In this document: positions 9,098 to 17,393 of the stretch, piece by piece
Numbering within the stretch: the first letter of the stretch is position 1
Layout of the letters: every line of letters starts with the position of its first letter
Position numbers and translations under genes: made by a program
Assembly: GCF_000478195.2 (NCBI RefSeq)
Contig: NZ_AUZM01000045.1
Span: forward strand, 1 to 51,453
Origin: Lyngbya aestuarii BL J
Lineage (GTDB): Bacteria; Cyanobacteriota; Cyanobacteriia; Cyanobacteriales; Microcoleaceae
Reading direction: 5' to 3'
Length of the DNA stretch: 51,453 bases
Notes under the pieces: model-generated
The model's input: the letters and a program-made list of their open reading frames with translations, nothing else
Database searches by the model: none
What the model was told of the DNA's origin: nothing

Positions 9098-9619
9098 ATG
9101 TTAGTTTTATACTGTATTTTGGTTCTCGTGATGCTGGTCGGGATTATTGGTGCAGTGGTTCCAGCGATTCCTGGTTCTAGCTTGATTTTAGGTGCAATTT
9201 TAGTTTGGGGTGTGGTGAATGGGTTTACAGAAATCGGTTGGGCGTTAGGAACTGCGATTGCTGTATTATTATTGAGTGTTGGGGTGGATTTTCTCAGCGC
9301 TTATCTCGGCGCCCAACAAGCTGGTGCAAGCCGTTGGGGACAAATTGGGGCGATCATTGGCTTTATTGTCGGATTTTTTGGGCTTTTACCTGCTTTACCC
9401 TTGGGTGGCCCTCTTTTAGGGATAATCGTTGGGCCGTTATTGGGGGCGATGATTGGTGAGTTTCTCTATCGCAAAGACTTAGAATTTAACGCTAGAATTA
9501 AGCTGGCATTTCGGGCTGCAATTGGTATTGTTGTCGGAACGCTGGTGGGTAATCTAATTCAAGGAATTTTAGCGCTGGCTTGTGTGATTGTTTTTTTAGT
9601 CACAACCTGGCCGTTCTAA
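9098..9619 (+). CDS. DUF456 family membrane protein
   Basis: This 173-residue, very hydrophobic protein begins MLVLYCILVLVMLVGIIGAVVPAIPGS in outline and has about five membrane helices rich in Gly and Ala. The GAxVPxIPG segment and the second-half pattern (FFGLLPALPLGGPLLGIIVGPLLGAMIGE) with the intervening GAQQAGASRWG loop fit the DUF456 family of bacterial inner-membrane proteins, whose function is unknown. The gene follows the CCB protein after 27 bases, so co-transcription is likely. Confidence 0.8.
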   Translation: MLVLYCILVLVMLVGIIGAVVPAIPGSSLILGAILVWGVVNGFTEIGWALGTAIAVLLLSVGVDFLSAYLGAQQAGASRWGQIGAIIGFIVGFFGLLPALPLGGPLLGIIVGPLLGAMIGEFLYRKDLEFNARIKLAFRAAIGIVVGTLVGNLIQGILALACVIVFLVTTWPF

Positions 9620-9684
9620 CGGTGTTCTCAACACTTGAAGGCTCAGAATAATTAACTTTAGATTAAGTCAAACTTTGTCGTTTA

Positions 9685-10086
9685 ATGGATATTGTTGTAG
9701 AATCAACAGAGGCTTTTAAACAAGACCTCACCGCTTTTAGTGAGTCAGAACAATCAGTCATTCTTGAACAAATTCAGCAAGGTATACCTCTATGTTTTGA
9801 AGACCAAACTTTTAAAAAAAGACGTCTTCATCAATTTTATACCTTTAATCTTCCTCATGGTTCGGGTTCCTCTCTCTATTCTTTTATTGTAAATTATCGA
9901 ATTCGAGTCGTTTTAACCTGGGATGATGATCCGATTTTTGAGCGAACCCTAATCACCTTATTTCGAGTCGTTGAGAGTCAGACAATTGCTGAAGTTTATC
10001 AACAAGTCGGCGAACAAATTTATCAGCCTATTTTAAAAAGTGAAACTCTAACTTTAGCCAAGCCAGTCATTACTCATGATTCCTGA
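9685..10086 (+). CDS. Small protein, possibly RelE/ParE-fold, overlapping the next gene
   Basis: This is a 133-residue protein beginning MDIVVESTEAFKQDL. An N-terminal helical stretch (AFSESEQSVILEQI) is followed by basic residues (FKKRRLHQFY) and a predicted run of strands (LYSFIVNYRIRVVLTWDDDP, then LITLFRVVES). This helix-helix-sheet layout with the late RIRVVLTWDDD strand is reminiscent of RelE/ParE toxins, but I cannot confirm membership. It overlaps the next gene by 11 bases, so the two are translationally coupled. No ordinary antitoxin gene precedes or follows it. Treat the product as unknown. Confidence 0.55.
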   Translation: MDIVVESTEAFKQDLTAFSESEQSVILEQIQQGIPLCFEDQTFKKRRLHQFYTFNLPHGSGSSLYSFIVNYRIRVVLTWDDDPIFERTLITLFRVVESQTIAEVYQQVGEQIYQPILKSETLTLAKPVITHDS

Positions 10087-10417
10087 AAATAATCCTCCCG
10101 CAATTATTGATCACTTGGGAATAATTCGTCAAGCGTTTCAGCGTTTACCCGATGAACTGAAGTTGCATTTTCTGGCGATTTTAGCTGAACTCGAAAATCC
10201 CGACTGTTATCAGAAAAAACGTTTTCCTCAAGCCAATTTAAAACGAGTTTTAGGAACTCAACTCCCGCTTTATACCGCCAATATTGATGTCCGGGGCGAC
10301 TGGAAACTCTACCTTTATTATGCGGAGGGAAAACTCTATCTCAAGGAACTAACCTGTTCTCAAAAAACTCCATCTTCAGATTCTTTATCTGAGATCATAG
10401 AATTGAATGAGTTTTAG
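10076..10417 (+). CDS. Small protein of unknown function, coupled to upstream gene
   Basis: This is a 113-residue protein starting MIPENNPPAIIDHLG at an ATG inside the end of the preceding gene. The N-terminal half is helical (IIRQAFQRLPDELKLHFLAI); the second half has a basic patch (KKRFPQANLKRVLG) and strands (YTANIDVRGDWKLYLYYAEG, KLYLKELTC). The LKRVLG...GDWKLYLYY pattern again recalls the RelE-like sheet. The two proteins may therefore be distant relatives or form a complex. No catalytic motif is evident and no family is assigned. Confidence 0.55.
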   Translation: MIPENNPPAIIDHLGIIRQAFQRLPDELKLHFLAILAELENPDCYQKKRFPQANLKRVLGTQLPLYTANIDVRGDWKLYLYYAEGKLYLKELTCSQKTPSSDSLSEIIELNEF

Positions 10418-10498
10418 TTTCTGTTTCTATTGGGTTATCTCTACTCCGTCTATGAATTCTTCTAAAAGTGAAAATATAGACAAAAGACAGAAAGAAGG

Positions 10499-12988
10499 TT
10501 AAGAATGAGAAAGTCCGGTTTTCCATTCTCCCTGAAACACAAACGGCGCCCAATAATAGGGAGAATTATAATTATTTGATTGAATCATTTCTAACTGAGT
10601 TTCTCGCATTGCTTTAGCCGGATTTGAATCCGTTTCTAATATTTTTCGATAATAATTTTGCATTAATTCTGAAGTTGAATCATCAGCAACCGCCCACAAA
10701 CTCACCACAATTCGTTCGGCACCCGCATACATAAATCCCCTCGTTAAACTCACCAATCCTTCACCCCGAATATCCTGACCAATTCCCGTTTGACACGCAC
10801 TTAATACTACCAAATCGGCCGAAAGGGTTAAGTTAAAAATATCACTCAATTGTAAAAAACCCGGTTTTTGAGTTCCCGTTTCATCGTAGAGAGAAAACAC
10901 CAATCCTGATAATTCCGGTTGAGTTTCATTTAACAGTCCGTGGGTGGCAAAGTGAACGATTTGATATTGAGATAAATTAGCATCAGTTGCAGTTTGACGG
11001 TTGGCATTAAAATCTAAGGATAATTGTTCTAAATTGTCGGGAACTAACGCTAAAATCGCTTCCGCCTCTTGTCGAGTATATTGCAAACGACCAAAATATT
11101 TACCCAAAAAATCATCAATAGATTGTCTTAAGACGATTTTATTAACATCATTTGTTTCGGTTTTTGTTGATGATGAAATTTGAAAACGGGGGTCATTTTG
11201 TTCAAAAACAGGGTCAGCAATAACAGCGACTTTTTTCGGGGCGGGTGTTCGTCCTTGAACTTGTTCTCTCAGAATTGCCAAACTAGAAGCGGAAGGTAAT
11301 GTGATAATTTCGTTCTGGACAATTAACGGTGTGTAACCCCCCTCAGTTCCCCCTAAAAGGAGGGAAGAATTATCTGTTTTTTGACCCCCCTCGCCTTCGT
11401 TTAAAGTTAGTTTAGCCCCCCTAGCCCCCCAAGTTTGAGATAGCCCCCCTTTGTCCCCCCAACTTTGGGGGGAAATTTCCAATTCTCCCATTTTTCCAAG
11501 TTCAAAGTCCCCCATTATTGGGGGATTTAGGGGGCGATAAGTTTGAATATTCTCAGTATTGGAATTCACGGAAGTAGAGGGATTTAGAAATAGCCCCCCT
11601 TTGTCCCCCCAACTTTGGGGGGAATTAACCTTTTTAAAGTTTTCAAAGTCCCACATTTTTAGAAGTCCCCCATCTATGAAAGCCCCCATTATTGGGGGTA
11701 CTCTGCGAGAAGCCCTTCGGTCTATGGGGGCAGGAGAATTTAGGGCGCTAGAAACAGGGCTAGAAATTGGTAACGCCGCAAAGGGAACGGTTTGTAAAAT
11801 CCCATCCCCAACGATAACTAACCGTTTATTTCCCAACTGATTAATAACCGGAGATAATAAAATTTGACTCAACTTTTCACCCGAAGGCGGAACCACAGCT
11901 AGAGATTGAATTTCTGCTAAAAAATCTTTTGCTAACGCTTCAATTTCCTCACGTTTGGGGAGTTGATAACTTTTTACTTCCGTTGTACTGACTAACCATA
12001 AAAAACTGCGATCGCGTCCCAACGAATAAACTAATAAAACAGTTTCATCATCGAGAACTTGTTGCTGAATTTCCGAGGCGGTTAACGGTTCAGGATAGTT
12101 TAAATTGGCATATTGGGGGCTATTGCGTTTGATTTCAACTTCTAGATTTTGTAACTCACGGCGAACGGTTTCAATTTCCTGTTTTAATTCATCAAAATCT
12201 CTTTCCCCCGGATTGAGTTGTCGAGTTTGGTCTAACGCATTCAGTCGTTGCAATAAACTCTTTTCTCTTGCCAACAATTGCGGGTCAACCCCTTTTTTAA
12301 TATCCGCCCCCGACTCCGCCAAAATATCTAATAAACTTCTCGCCCGACCCCGTTCGCTGGCGTGTAACGCTTTGGCATCATAACCTTGATTGGGGTTTTG
12401 TTCGTGCAACTCCATCAACAAATCAATATAAAATTCATAATAACCATAAACAGTAGAAAAGTAAGAGGTTCGTAGGTCTTGACTAATAATTTTGGTGCGG
12501 AGTTCTTCAATAATACTAATAGCTGATTCTATATCGGTTAAGGCTTCGCTGAGATTGCCTTGACTGCCTTTCAGGATGGCTAAATTCCGGAGTGTGTTAG
12601 CTTCCTCCGCAATATCGCCCACCTGTCGCGATAAAGGAAGAGATTGGTTGTAGAATTCGAGCGCCTGCTGTTTGTCTCCTAATAAATCAGAAATTCTACC
12701 CAGTCCTAACAAACTCCAAGCTTGTCCTTCCAAGTTACCCGCTTGCTGATAAAGTTGTAACGCCTTTTCCAAAACTACAATTGCCTGTTGATAAGATTCT
12801 GCTGTCCCTTGTTGAAACAGTTCAACTCCCTGTCTGTATAATCTTAATGCTTCTGCATTGGGGTCTGTTTGGGCGATAACTTCTCCGCGATGCAGGGTTA
12901 TGGGTAGGGTTAACAAAGGGAAGCCCAAGTTCAACAGAAAGATGCTGTTAACGCTGAGAATAGATAGCCACTGTTGGGGTAGACGCAT
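10499..12988 (-). CDS. TPR-CHAT domain protein (caspase-like) with repeat-derived insertion
   Basis: This is an exported protein of about 829 residues. The chosen ATG at 12988 gives a signal peptide (MRLPQQWLSILSVNSIFLLN...); an ATG 13 codons upstream has no ribosome binding site. About four tetratricopeptide repeats follow (ALRLYRQGVELFQQG, AWSLLGLGRISDLLGDKQQA), then a coiled coil, then a C-terminal CHAT domain with the probable catalytic His (VHFATHGLL) and Cys (LSACQTGIG) of a caspase-like peptidase, ending YYWAPFVFQGEW. Between the first CHAT strands (VGDGILQTVPFAALP) and the following LIVQNEIITLPSASS lies an insert of about 120 residues. It is encoded by C-rich repeats (11390-11740) and reads as motifs such as SPQSWGDKGG, twice. 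Such proteins are common in filamentous cyanobacteria; their targets are unknown. Confidence 0.85.
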   Translation of the reverse strand: MRLPQQWLSILSVNSIFLLNLGFPLLTLPITLHRGEVIAQTDPNAEALRLYRQGVELFQQGTAESYQQAIVVLEKALQLYQQAGNLEGQAWSLLGLGRISDLLGDKQQALEFYNQSLPLSRQVGDIAEEANTLRNLAILKGSQGNLSEALTDIESAISIIEELRTKIISQDLRTSYFSTVYGYYEFYIDLLMELHEQNPNQGYDAKALHASERGRARSLLDILAESGADIKKGVDPQLLAREKSLLQRLNALDQTRQLNPGERDFDELKQEIETVRRELQNLEVEIKRNSPQYANLNYPEPLTASEIQQQVLDDETVLLVYSLGRDRSFLWLVSTTEVKSYQLPKREEIEALAKDFLAEIQSLAVVPPSGEKLSQILLSPVINQLGNKRLVIVGDGILQTVPFAALPISSPVSSALNSPAPIDRRASRRVPPIMGAFIDGGLLKMWDFENFKKVNSPQSWGDKGGLFLNPSTSVNSNTENIQTYRPLNPPIMGDFELGKMGELEISPQSWGDKGGLSQTWGARGAKLTLNEGEGGQKTDNSSLLLGGTEGGYTPLIVQNEIITLPSASSLAILREQVQGRTPAPKKVAVIADPVFEQNDPRFQISSSTKTETNDVNKIVLRQSIDDFLGKYFGRLQYTRQEAEAILALVPDNLEQLSLDFNANRQTATDANLSQYQIVHFATHGLLNETQPELSGLVFSLYDETGTQKPGFLQLSDIFNLTLSADLVVLSACQTGIGQDIRGEGLVSLTRGFMYAGAERIVVSLWAVADDSTSELMQNYYRKILETDSNPAKAMRETQLEMIQSNNYNSPYYWAPFVFQGEWKTGLSHS
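11441..11474. repeat. 34-bp C/G-rich repeat inside CHAT gene, copy 1
   Basis: The sequence starts TAGCCCCCCTTTGTCCCCCC and ends in an AACTTTGGGGGGAA arm. It can fold through its C-run and G-run. An identical 34-base copy is at 11591-11624. In the reading direction of the gene it encodes FPPKLGGQRGAI-like sequence in other frames but SPQSWGDKGG in the used frame. Confidence 0.85.
11509..11524. repeat. CCCCCATTATTGGGGG palindrome, copy 1
   Basis: A 6-bp stem with a TTAT loop, preceded by TTCAAAGT. The same 16-base palindrome recurs at 11683-11698, and the TTCAAAGTCC flank reappears near 11642 and, reverse-complemented, at 13205-13216. Confidence 0.8.
11591..11624. repeat. 34-bp C/G-rich repeat inside CHAT gene, copy 2
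   Basis: Identical to 11441-11474, 150 bases (50 codons) apart, so both copies are read in the same frame. It is followed by TTCAAAGTC as in the related intergenic element at 13200-13270. Confidence 0.85.
11683..11698. repeat. CCCCCATTATTGGGGG palindrome, copy 2
   Basis: Identical to 11509-11524 and also inside the CHAT reading frame, where it encodes part of VPPIMGAF. The other copy encodes NPPIMGDF. Confidence 0.8.
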
Positions 12989-13154
12989 GGATGGGATTTC
13001 CTTACCGCAAAAACCATTTATCACCATAATATATGTCTGATGTTCGGGAGCTTATGCAAACGGGGGCGGATGGATATTTTATTTGACTTTCCTCGCCTTG
13101 TTAGTCTTCTAATATCCCTTGCCCCCTAAATCCCTCTTGGAATCCCCCTCCCGT

Positions 13155-13171
13155 CCCCCTTTGTAAGGGGG
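13155..13171. repeat. CCCCCTT-TGT-AAGGGGG palindrome
   Basis: A perfect 7-bp stem with a 3-base loop, of a kind widespread between genes in filamentous cyanobacteria. It could act as a bidirectional RNA hairpin downstream or upstream of neighbouring genes. Confidence 0.7.
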
Positions 13172-13266
13172 AAGCCAGATGTGACTTCGCTTTAATTAAT
13201 ATGGGGGACTTTGAAAGATTTGATAGATGAGAGACTTTGAAAATAATAATTCCCCCCCAAAGTTGA

Positions 13267-13309
13267 CGAGCGACCCTGCGGATGAAACATCCGCCAAGGA
13301 ACGCGCGAG
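13267..13309. repeat. 43-bp palindromic element, copy 1
   Basis: Both copies share the ends CGAGCGACCC and GGAACGCGCGAG. The middle 17 bases here are GCGGATG-AAA-CATCCGC, a perfect 7-bp hairpin. The element sits within a C/G-run repeat (after CCCAAAGTTG), so it appears nested. Confidence 0.75.
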
Positions 13310-13340
13310 GGAGGGGGCTGGGGGGCTATCCCAAAGTTGG

Positions 13341-13383
13341 CGAGCGACCCCGCGCCACCTGTGGGCGCAAGGGAACGCGCGAG
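13341..13383. repeat. 43-bp palindromic element, copy 2
   Basis: Same length and same flanking ends as 13267-13309. The central 17 bases differ (GCGCC...GGGCGC) but can still form a stem of about 5 bp. It too follows CCAAAGTTGG, so it is inserted at the equivalent site in a second host repeat. Confidence 0.75.
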
Positions 13384-13493
13384 AAGGGGGTATTCTGGGG
13401 GGCTTTATTTAACTTTATTCTGAAAATACTGAGTTAACTTACTATTCAAATTTTAGTTTAAACTCTAGAATGTTACCTACAGTAAAAATATCC

Positions 13494-13536
13494 GATCTGA
13501 GCCTAGAATTATTGAAGACTCTAGGCTAATCAGATC
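13494..13536 (-). terminator. Probable rfbB terminator
   Basis: Read on the minus strand just after the rfbB stop: GATCTG, ATT, AGCCTAGA, a 12-base loop, TCTAGGCT, CAGATC, then GGATATTTTTAC. The paired arms give 8 bp plus 6 bp with a small bulge, followed by a short T-run. Confidence 0.55.
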
Positions 13537-13542
13537 AATTAA

Positions 13543-14646
13543 TTAGGAAGCATAAACCTGGCGGTAATAGCTTTGATATTCTTCCGATAAAAGCGGTTCC
13601 CACCAACTGCGATGGGTTAAAAACCAACCTACAGTTTGTCGTAATCCTTCTTCAACGGTTACTAAAGGCGCCCAACCTAACTCCGTTTGAATCTTGGTTG
13701 CATCAATCGCATAACGGCGATCATGTCCGGGTCGATCTTTTACAAAAGTAATCAACTCTTGGGAAGGTTTAACGGGTAAATGGGGAGCCAGTTCATCCAT
13801 AATTCGGCACAACATCTTGACTAAATCAATATTTTTGACCTCATTATTACCACCAATATTATAAGTTTCTCCGGGTTTTCCTTGATGAATTACGGTATCT
13901 AAAGCCCGACAATGATCAAGAACATATAACCAATCGCGAACATTTTGTCCATCTCCATAAACAGGTAAAGGCTTTCCTAACAAAATATTGATACACATCA
14001 ACGGAATCAATTTTTCAGGATAATGATAAGGCCCGTAATTGTTAGAACAATTGGTGATAATTGTAGGAACATTGTAGGTATGATAGTAAGCTCTCGCTAA
14101 ATGATCACTACCTGCTTTCGAGGCGGAATAGGGACTATTGGGAGCGTAGGGAGTTGTTTCGGTAAACGCCGGATCATCAGCGCTGAGACTACCATACACC
14201 TCGTCGGTAGACACATGAAGAAAGCGGTAATCAGGAGGACTACTGTGATCGTTCCAATGTTGACGAAAAGCATCCAGTAGCGTAAACGAACCCACAACAT
14301 TGGTTTGAATAAAGGCTCCTGGGCCTAAAATTGACCGATCAACATGGGACTCCGCTGCAAAATGAGCCACAGTGTTGATTTCTTCTTCCTGAAGTAATTT
14401 TTTAATGAGCGCACCATCACAAATATCGCCCTGAACAAAGCGAAAATGGTCTTTATCCTCTAAAGTCGCTAAATTTTGACGATTTCCAGCATAAGTCAAC
14501 GCATCCAATACCACAACCCGATCTTCTGGGTAGGCGTGACACCAGTGATGAACAAAATTCGAGCCAATGAAACCTGCTCCCCCAGTCACCAACAACCGAC
14601 GGGGCGAACTCACTTCACTGTTATCGTAACTGTACTGCATTGCCAC
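13543..14646 (-). CDS. rfbB: dTDP-glucose 4,6-dehydratase
   Basis: RfbB converts dTDP-glucose to dTDP-4-keto-6-deoxyglucose, the branch point to rhamnose and other deoxysugars of surface polysaccharides. Visible are the NAD-binding TGGAGFIGSNF near residue 21, the HFAAESHVDRS motif, the catalytic VSTDEVYG and YSASKAGSDHL (Tyr-x-x-x-Lys), NNYGPYHYPEKLIP, and the C-terminal RPGHDRRYAIDATK typical of this enzyme. At 367 residues the length is normal, with about 15 extra N-terminal residues. I chose the GTG start because GGAGG lies 8 bases upstream; an ATG two codons later is too far from it. No other rfb genes are adjacent. A terminator-like hairpin follows. Confidence 0.95.
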   Translation of the reverse strand: MAMQYSYDNSEVSSPRRLLVTGGAGFIGSNFVHHWCHAYPEDRVVVLDALTYAGNRQNLATLEDKDHFRFVQGDICDGALIKKLLQEEEINTVAHFAAESHVDRSILGPGAFIQTNVVGSFTLLDAFRQHWNDHSSPPDYRFLHVSTDEVYGSLSADDPAFTETTPYAPNSPYSASKAGSDHLARAYYHTYNVPTIITNCSNNYGPYHYPEKLIPLMCINILLGKPLPVYGDGQNVRDWLYVLDHCRALDTVIHQGKPGETYNIGGNNEVKNIDLVKMLCRIMDELAPHLPVKPSQELITFVKDRPGHDRRYAIDATKIQTELGWAPLVTVEEGLRQTVGWFLTHRSWWEPLLSEEYQSYYRQVYAS

Positions 14647-14870
14647 AGTGATTTCCTCCCAAAAATCTGCTTGTTTATCAAAAAACTTATCGAGCAGAGA
14701 TGCTCTAAACCCTGATCCTATATAACTTTGACGATTCTAACTACTCTATGTGCGTCTGGGATAGACAAATCCTGCCTTTTGAGCAATCCTTAATAAACCC
14801 CTCCATAAGTCGCCACTCAACCGTATTATTGATACAGTTTGTTTTATTTGTCGGCGTGAGGAGACTGAGT

Positions 14871-16670
14871 GTGAGTCAGCAAAACCTAATTAAGCTCGCC
14901 CAGCAGGGGGATTCCAGTGCAATTGCTACCTTAATTAATCAGGCATTAGCGTCCAAAGGAGTCGAAGCAAAAGCGACACGACGGGATCACCTCCTGTACA
15001 TTTTACTTGAGTCCGAGGAACTGCCTAATCAATCCTCTTGCATTCGAGTGATCCAGAACGGTATGCTCCGCCTGGGAATCACTGCAATTACGCTGATCAC
15101 AATTAGAGGTCAAAAAAGTAGTCAGCAATCTTTAAATTGGACTGATACGATCGCACTCCAGACTTCTGTGGCATCTGCAAAAACTTGCGTGCCGACAACA
15201 GAGAAAGAATCTGCCTTTGTGAAGGCAAAATCGATTCCCGCTCCATCCCATTTTATACCCACATCTGCTGACAAACCCAAAAAAGCCAAAAAACCTTCTT
15301 CTCGAACCGTAAAAAAACAACCTCCCCAAGCCAAAAATCAAGCGGTTTCCTTCTCTATTCCTCAACTTTCACTGTCTCGATCTGTTAAACAGTTATTGAT
15401 GGCGAGTTCAATTGGGTTGATGATGGCGCCGCTTTCGGGTTGGTTTTTTACGCTTCAGCAAGATAGAATTTCTGAATTTTCTCGAACAATTTCTCAAACT
15501 TTTGCGTCAATTCCATCTCTGGTGGCTTCTGGGCTAAACGGTGTGGAACCGCCCAAATTGCCTCAACTTCCTCAATTTTCTTTTTCTGGTGCGGAATCTA
15601 CATCTGTTCCTCTTTCGGTGCGTGAAGCCGAAACGCTGGCTAATCTGAATCGATTTTCGGAGTTAGCTCTGACTTCTTTACAAAATCCGATTAGTCCGGA
15701 TATGCGGATTAAAATTAAAGCGGTGGGTGATATTATTCCGGGTACTAATTATCCGTCTAATAAGCTTCCCGCGAGTAAAGAATCGTTGTTTCAAGATGTT
15801 AAACCTGCGTTACAAGGGGCGGATATTGTTTTTGGGAATTTTGAAAGCACTTTAACAAATTATCCTCGCAGTGCTAAAAATATTGGTCGAGGTTTGGTTT
15901 TTGCGTTCCGAACTCCGCCCGAATATACTTCGATTTTAAAAGATGCGGGCTTTAATATTTTGAGTGTGGCGAATAATCATTCTTTTGATTTTTTTGAGGC
16001 GGGTTTTGATGATACGATTGACAATATTAATAAACTGGGAATGAAGGCGGTCGGACGCAAGGATGAAATTGTTTACCATGAAGTGAAAGGGGTAAAGTTT
16101 GCTTTTATTGGGTTTAGTTATTTTCCCGTTCATAATAATATGTTAGATTTGGAAGCGTCTAAGGCGATTGTCCAAAAGGCAGAAGCAGAAGGTGCTGATG
16201 TGATTGTGATTTCTGTTCATGCGGGGGCGGAAGGAACTGCGGCTTTGAATGTTCGCAATAAAACTGAATATTTTTATGGGGAAAATCGCGGAAATAAGGT
16301 GTTATTTGCTCGAACTTTAATTGATGCGGGTGCGGATTTGGTGTTAGGACATGGGCCTCATGTTCCTCGGGCTTTAGAACTTTATAATGGCAAATTAATT
16401 GCTTATTCTTTAGGAAATTTTATGGGCTATCGCACCTTATCGACTAAAGCTCAACTTGGATATTCTCTGGTGTTGGAAGCGGATCTTGATCCGGTGGGAA
16501 ATTTCAAGGGCGGTAAAATTATTCCGATTCAACTTGATAGCAAAGGCGTTCCTTTTCGAGATAATAATTTTCGCAGTGTGGGATTAATTCGGAGTCTAAC
16601 TCAAAGTAACTTTCCGGAAACGCCGTTGGAAATTGATAGCCAAGGTCAGATTCTTGTTAAATCAGATTAA
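14871..16670 (+). CDS. CapA-family (PGA_cap) metallophosphatase-like membrane protein
   Basis: This is a 600-residue protein. The GTG at 14871 (VSQQNLIKLAQQGD) is preferred, with GAGGAG 7 bases upstream; a frame extension to 14748 lacks such a site. The N-terminal domain of about 75 residues (LIKLAQQGDSSAIATLIN) is a helical module found at the start of several cyanobacterial proteins. After a Pro/Lys-rich basic linker comes one membrane helix (LLMASSIGLMMAPLSGWFF). The C-terminal CapA domain follows: IKAVGDIIPGTNYP, VFGNFESTLT, SVANNHSFDF, VISVHAGAEG, LVLGHGPHVPRALELYNGK and YSLGNFMGY, which carry the calcineurin-like metal-binding residues. CapA proteins are linked to poly-gamma-glutamate capsule export; here no cap operon is present, so the substrate is unknown. 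Confidence 0.85.
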   Translation: MSQQNLIKLAQQGDSSAIATLINQALASKGVEAKATRRDHLLYILLESEELPNQSSCIRVIQNGMLRLGITAITLITIRGQKSSQQSLNWTDTIALQTSVASAKTCVPTTEKESAFVKAKSIPAPSHFIPTSADKPKKAKKPSSRTVKKQPPQAKNQAVSFSIPQLSLSRSVKQLLMASSIGLMMAPLSGWFFTLQQDRISEFSRTISQTFASIPSLVASGLNGVEPPKLPQLPQFSFSGAESTSVPLSVREAETLANLNRFSELALTSLQNPISPDMRIKIKAVGDIIPGTNYPSNKLPASKESLFQDVKPALQGADIVFGNFESTLTNYPRSAKNIGRGLVFAFRTPPEYTSILKDAGFNILSVANNHSFDFFEAGFDDTIDNINKLGMKAVGRKDEIVYHEVKGVKFAFIGFSYFPVHNNMLDLEASKAIVQKAEAEGADVIVISVHAGAEGTAALNVRNKTEYFYGENRGNKVLFARTLIDAGADLVLGHGPHVPRALELYNGKLIAYSLGNFMGYRTLSTKAQLGYSLVLEADLDPVGNFKGGKIIPIQLDSKGVPFRDNNFRSVGLIRSLTQSNFPETPLEIDSQGQILVKSD

Positions 16671-16753
16671 AAAAACAAGCAATTGCAATCGGGGGCAGTC
16701 TGAGTTTATACTTAATGTTAACATTTTGTAAACTTTTCTTTTAATCTGCACTT

Positions 16754-17191
16754 ATGTATCCTGAATCTTCGGTAATTGCTCCCATTTATATCTTTGTTGT
16801 CGCGACGACATTTTTTGCAGTCATGTTTGGGATAATTTTTAAAGATATGTTGGAGTATCAGGTGGCGTTGTGGACGACCAACCCGGAAGCGAACCCCAAA
16901 ATTAATTACAAAACGGGTAATATTATTTTGGCTTACTCTGCAACTAGCCTCTTTGTTCTGTTCTCGGTTGCTTTCAGTTTAACGGTATTTGTACAGATTT
17001 TTTGGTTAGCATCTGCGATCGCATTTGCGGTTGTTATTCCGACTGCTTTTTTGATGTGGTTTCAACTCGGTTCAATGTTAGAACTTTGGTCTGAAAAGGG
17101 AATAGAAGCGGTTGATCTGGACTTTTTTGTTTTGAATGAACTCTCAGAAAAAGCGACTGAGCTTGATCAAGTCAAAGAAAATAAAACTTGA
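16754..17191 (+). CDS. Membrane protein of unknown function (3 helices)
   Basis: This is a 145-residue protein starting MYPESSVIAPIYIFVV at an ATG 83 bases after the CapA-like gene. Three hydrophobic helices are visible: residues about 8-27, 54-75 and 80-102. They are followed by an acidic amphipathic C-terminus (VLNELSEKATELDQVKENKT). A conserved-looking loop DMLEYQVALWTTNPEANPK lies between helices 1 and 2. I recognise no family. A cytoplasmic or stromal C-terminal tail is inferred from charge. Confidence 0.7.
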   Translation: MYPESSVIAPIYIFVVATTFFAVMFGIIFKDMLEYQVALWTTNPEANPKINYKTGNIILAYSATSLFVLFSVAFSLTVFVQIFWLASAIAFAVVIPTAFLMWFQLGSMLELWSEKGIEAVDLDFFVLNELSEKATELDQVKENKT

Positions 17192-17393
17192 CAAAAACCG
17201 TATAAATTGAGATAATGAGAGATTGTGTGTCTAATCCCTGCTCGGATCAGGTTGAGACATCAGCAAATGTTGGTTTTGTGTTTTTGGGTTGATCGGGTTT
17301 AACTAACCATATCCGAGGGTTTGGGTTGAAGAATCTCAGTCAACAAAGAAACACGCACCAGCTACCTGTACGGCCAAATTTAATTATAATCTC

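Larger units (their letters stand above)
13028..13542. other. Repeat-rich spacer between rfbB and the CHAT gene
   Basis: No gene is seen; the plus-strand frame at 13227-13412 is simply repeat DNA. From 13100 to 13410 the spacer is a patchwork of C/G-run palindromes and two 43-bp palindromic elements (listed separately). These are related to the insert in the CHAT gene. The left end carries the rfbB terminator hairpin. Confidence 0.7.

Noticed and set aside
11001-12383. Plus-strand frames opposite the CHAT gene
   Set aside because: Shadows of the coding strand and of the repeat insert.
13100-13400. CRISPR array
   Set aside because: Repeats are palindromic, only two copies of each unit, and spacing is not regular with unique spacers.
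13227-13412. 61-codon plus-strand frame between the CHAT gene and rfbB
   Set aside because: It consists entirely of palindromic repeat DNA.
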